Origin: UBA5429 sp942493315 | Lineage (GTDB): Bacteria; Bacteroidota; Bacteroidia; Bacteroidales; WCHB1-69 | Assembly (NCBI GenBank): GCA_942493315.1 | Contig: OW818690.1 | Coordinates: forward strand, 2,914,001 to 2,978,000 | Direction of reading: 5' to 3' | Length of the DNA: 64,000 nt | Part shown: piece by piece, positions 63,373 to 64,000 of the stretch | How positions within the stretch are numbered: position 1 is the first letter of the stretch | Layout of the letters: each line of letters opens with the position of its first letter | Program-made: the position numbers and the translations under genes | The notes under the pieces: model-generated | The model's database searches: none | What the model saw: the letters and a program-made list of their open reading frames with translations, nothing else | Told to the model about the DNA's origin: nothing

Positions 63373-64000
63373 ATGATATTACAAGGCAACTATTTGAACT
63401 TAACAGATCTCCAAAAGGTGATATTCCAAAATGAGGAGATAATTATTGATAAAGATATTCAGGATCAGATTGATCAAAACTTTACTTTTTTAAAAGATTT
63501 CTCCAAAAACAGGTTGATTTACGGAATTAATACCGGATTTGGTCCTATGGCACAGTATCGGATTAAGGATGAGGAGTTAAAAAACTTACAATACAATCTG
63601 ATAAGGAGTCATTGTACCGGAACCGGTGATATGTTGGACGATATTTACGTTCGTGCAACTATGGTTTGTCGTTTAAATAGTTTTTTACAGAATTGTTCAG
63701 GCATTCATCCTTCTACTGTTACCTTGTTAACTACTTTTATAAATCAACAAATATATCCGATAATATTTCATCATGGCAGTGTTGGAGCGAGTGGAGATTT
63801 GGTTCAATTAGCTCATTTAGCATTATCCTTAATTGGGGAGGGAGAAGTTCATTATCAAAATGAAAAAAGAAAAACCAAAGATATTTTAGATCAGCTTGGT
63901 ATTCCAAATTTAGAAGTTCATATCAGAGAAGGGTTAGCTCTAATTAACGGGACTTCCACTATGTGTGGTATTAGTCTTGTTAACTTAATGTATGCTAAAA
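63373..64000 (+). CDS. HAL/PAL/TAL-family aromatic amino acid ammonia-lyase, N-terminal part
   Basis: The 209 visible residues contain LIYGINTGFGPMAQYRI, LQYNLIRSH, the MIO-forming Ala-Ser-Gly in GSVGASGDLVQLAHLAL, SLIGEGEV and IREGLALINGTSTMCGI. These are family blocks of the histidine/phenylalanine/tyrosine ammonia-lyases, and the pattern is especially close to the flavobacterial tyrosine ammonia-lyase. The substrate cannot be fixed from the N-terminus: RSH is shared with histidine lyases. In Bacteroidetes such genes often accompany flexirubin or aryl polyene pigment clusters; downstream genes lie outside the window, so this is inference. The 3' part is missing. Confidence 0.88.
   Translation, partial: MILQGNYLNLTDLQKVIFQNEEIIIDKDIQDQIDQNFTFLKDFSKNRLIYGINTGFGPMAQYRIKDEELKNLQYNLIRSHCTGTGDMLDDIYVRATMVCRLNSFLQNCSGIHPSTVTLLTTFINQQIYPIIFHHGSVGASGDLVQLAHLALSLIGEGEVHYQNEKRKTKDILDQLGIPNLEVHIREGLALINGTSTMCGISLVNLMYAK

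Overview
The window looks like the chromosome of an AT-rich member of the Bacteroidota (Bacteroidetes). The evidence is: many secreted proteins ending in type IX secretion system (T9SS) sorting domains, both type A ("YPNP" start) and the type B gliding-motility/CHU_C form; a short 287-residue primary sigma factor; -7 boxes of the form TAnnTTTG in front of many genes; an extended ribosomal protein S1; and a 3'-terminal ammonia-lyase fragment that closely resembles the flavobacterial tyrosine ammonia-lyase. The family or genus cannot be fixed from the sequence alone. The genetic code is standard: TGA is a working stop in two ATGA gene overlaps.

Layout. 1-4.4 kb: threonine breakdown pair (tdh, kbl), an FtsE-like ATPase and gyrB, all on the minus strand. 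4.5-6.05 kb: an IS1595-like insertion sequence with unusual paired inverted repeats at each end. 6.06-10.4 kb: trxB, then a translationally coupled set of acyl-CoA reductase, sensor kinase and response regulator. 10.4-12.5 kb: tRNA-Pro and a YgiQ-type radical SAM protein. 12.5-17.3 kb: an accessory island made of degenerate oligonucleotide tracts, a GC-rich structured block, a complete IS66-family element (perfect 22-bp ends, 7/8 target duplication, in-frame stop in tnpA) and an IS110-family element whose 5' leader folds into two capped internal-loop hairpins, as expected of a bridge RNA.

17.3-24.8 kb: three envelope or secreted proteins, including a 1621-residue protein built from YCF48/BNR-like repeats. 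25-40 kb: housekeeping genes (tRNA-Ser, ferritin, pckA, rpsA, two SurA-like periplasmic folding factors, prmC, rpoN, asnS, rpoD) with one M6-type secreted metalloprotease. 40-57 kb: a cluster of large secreted proteins sharing CUB, PKD-like and proprotein-convertase P-domain modules. Within it lies a 4.38-kb tandem duplication carrying dapD, a small exported protein and a 940-residue T9SS protein. Almost the whole duplicated unit is nearly identical, but the small exported protein gene has diverged. A third copy of the large gene is broken by one extra base in a G5 run.

57.4-64 kb: an operon of nadE, a BadF-type kinase, tsaE and a miniature alanine dehydrogenase homologue that appears to have lost exactly its NAD-binding domain; then an M1 aminopeptidase with a T9SS tail, a small outer-membrane barrel and the start of a HAL/PAL/TAL family lyase. 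The best candidates for undescribed biology are the Rossmann-less alanine dehydrogenase homologue, the tandem unit with its divergent small gene, the IS110 leader RNA, and the modular P-domain surface-protein cluster.
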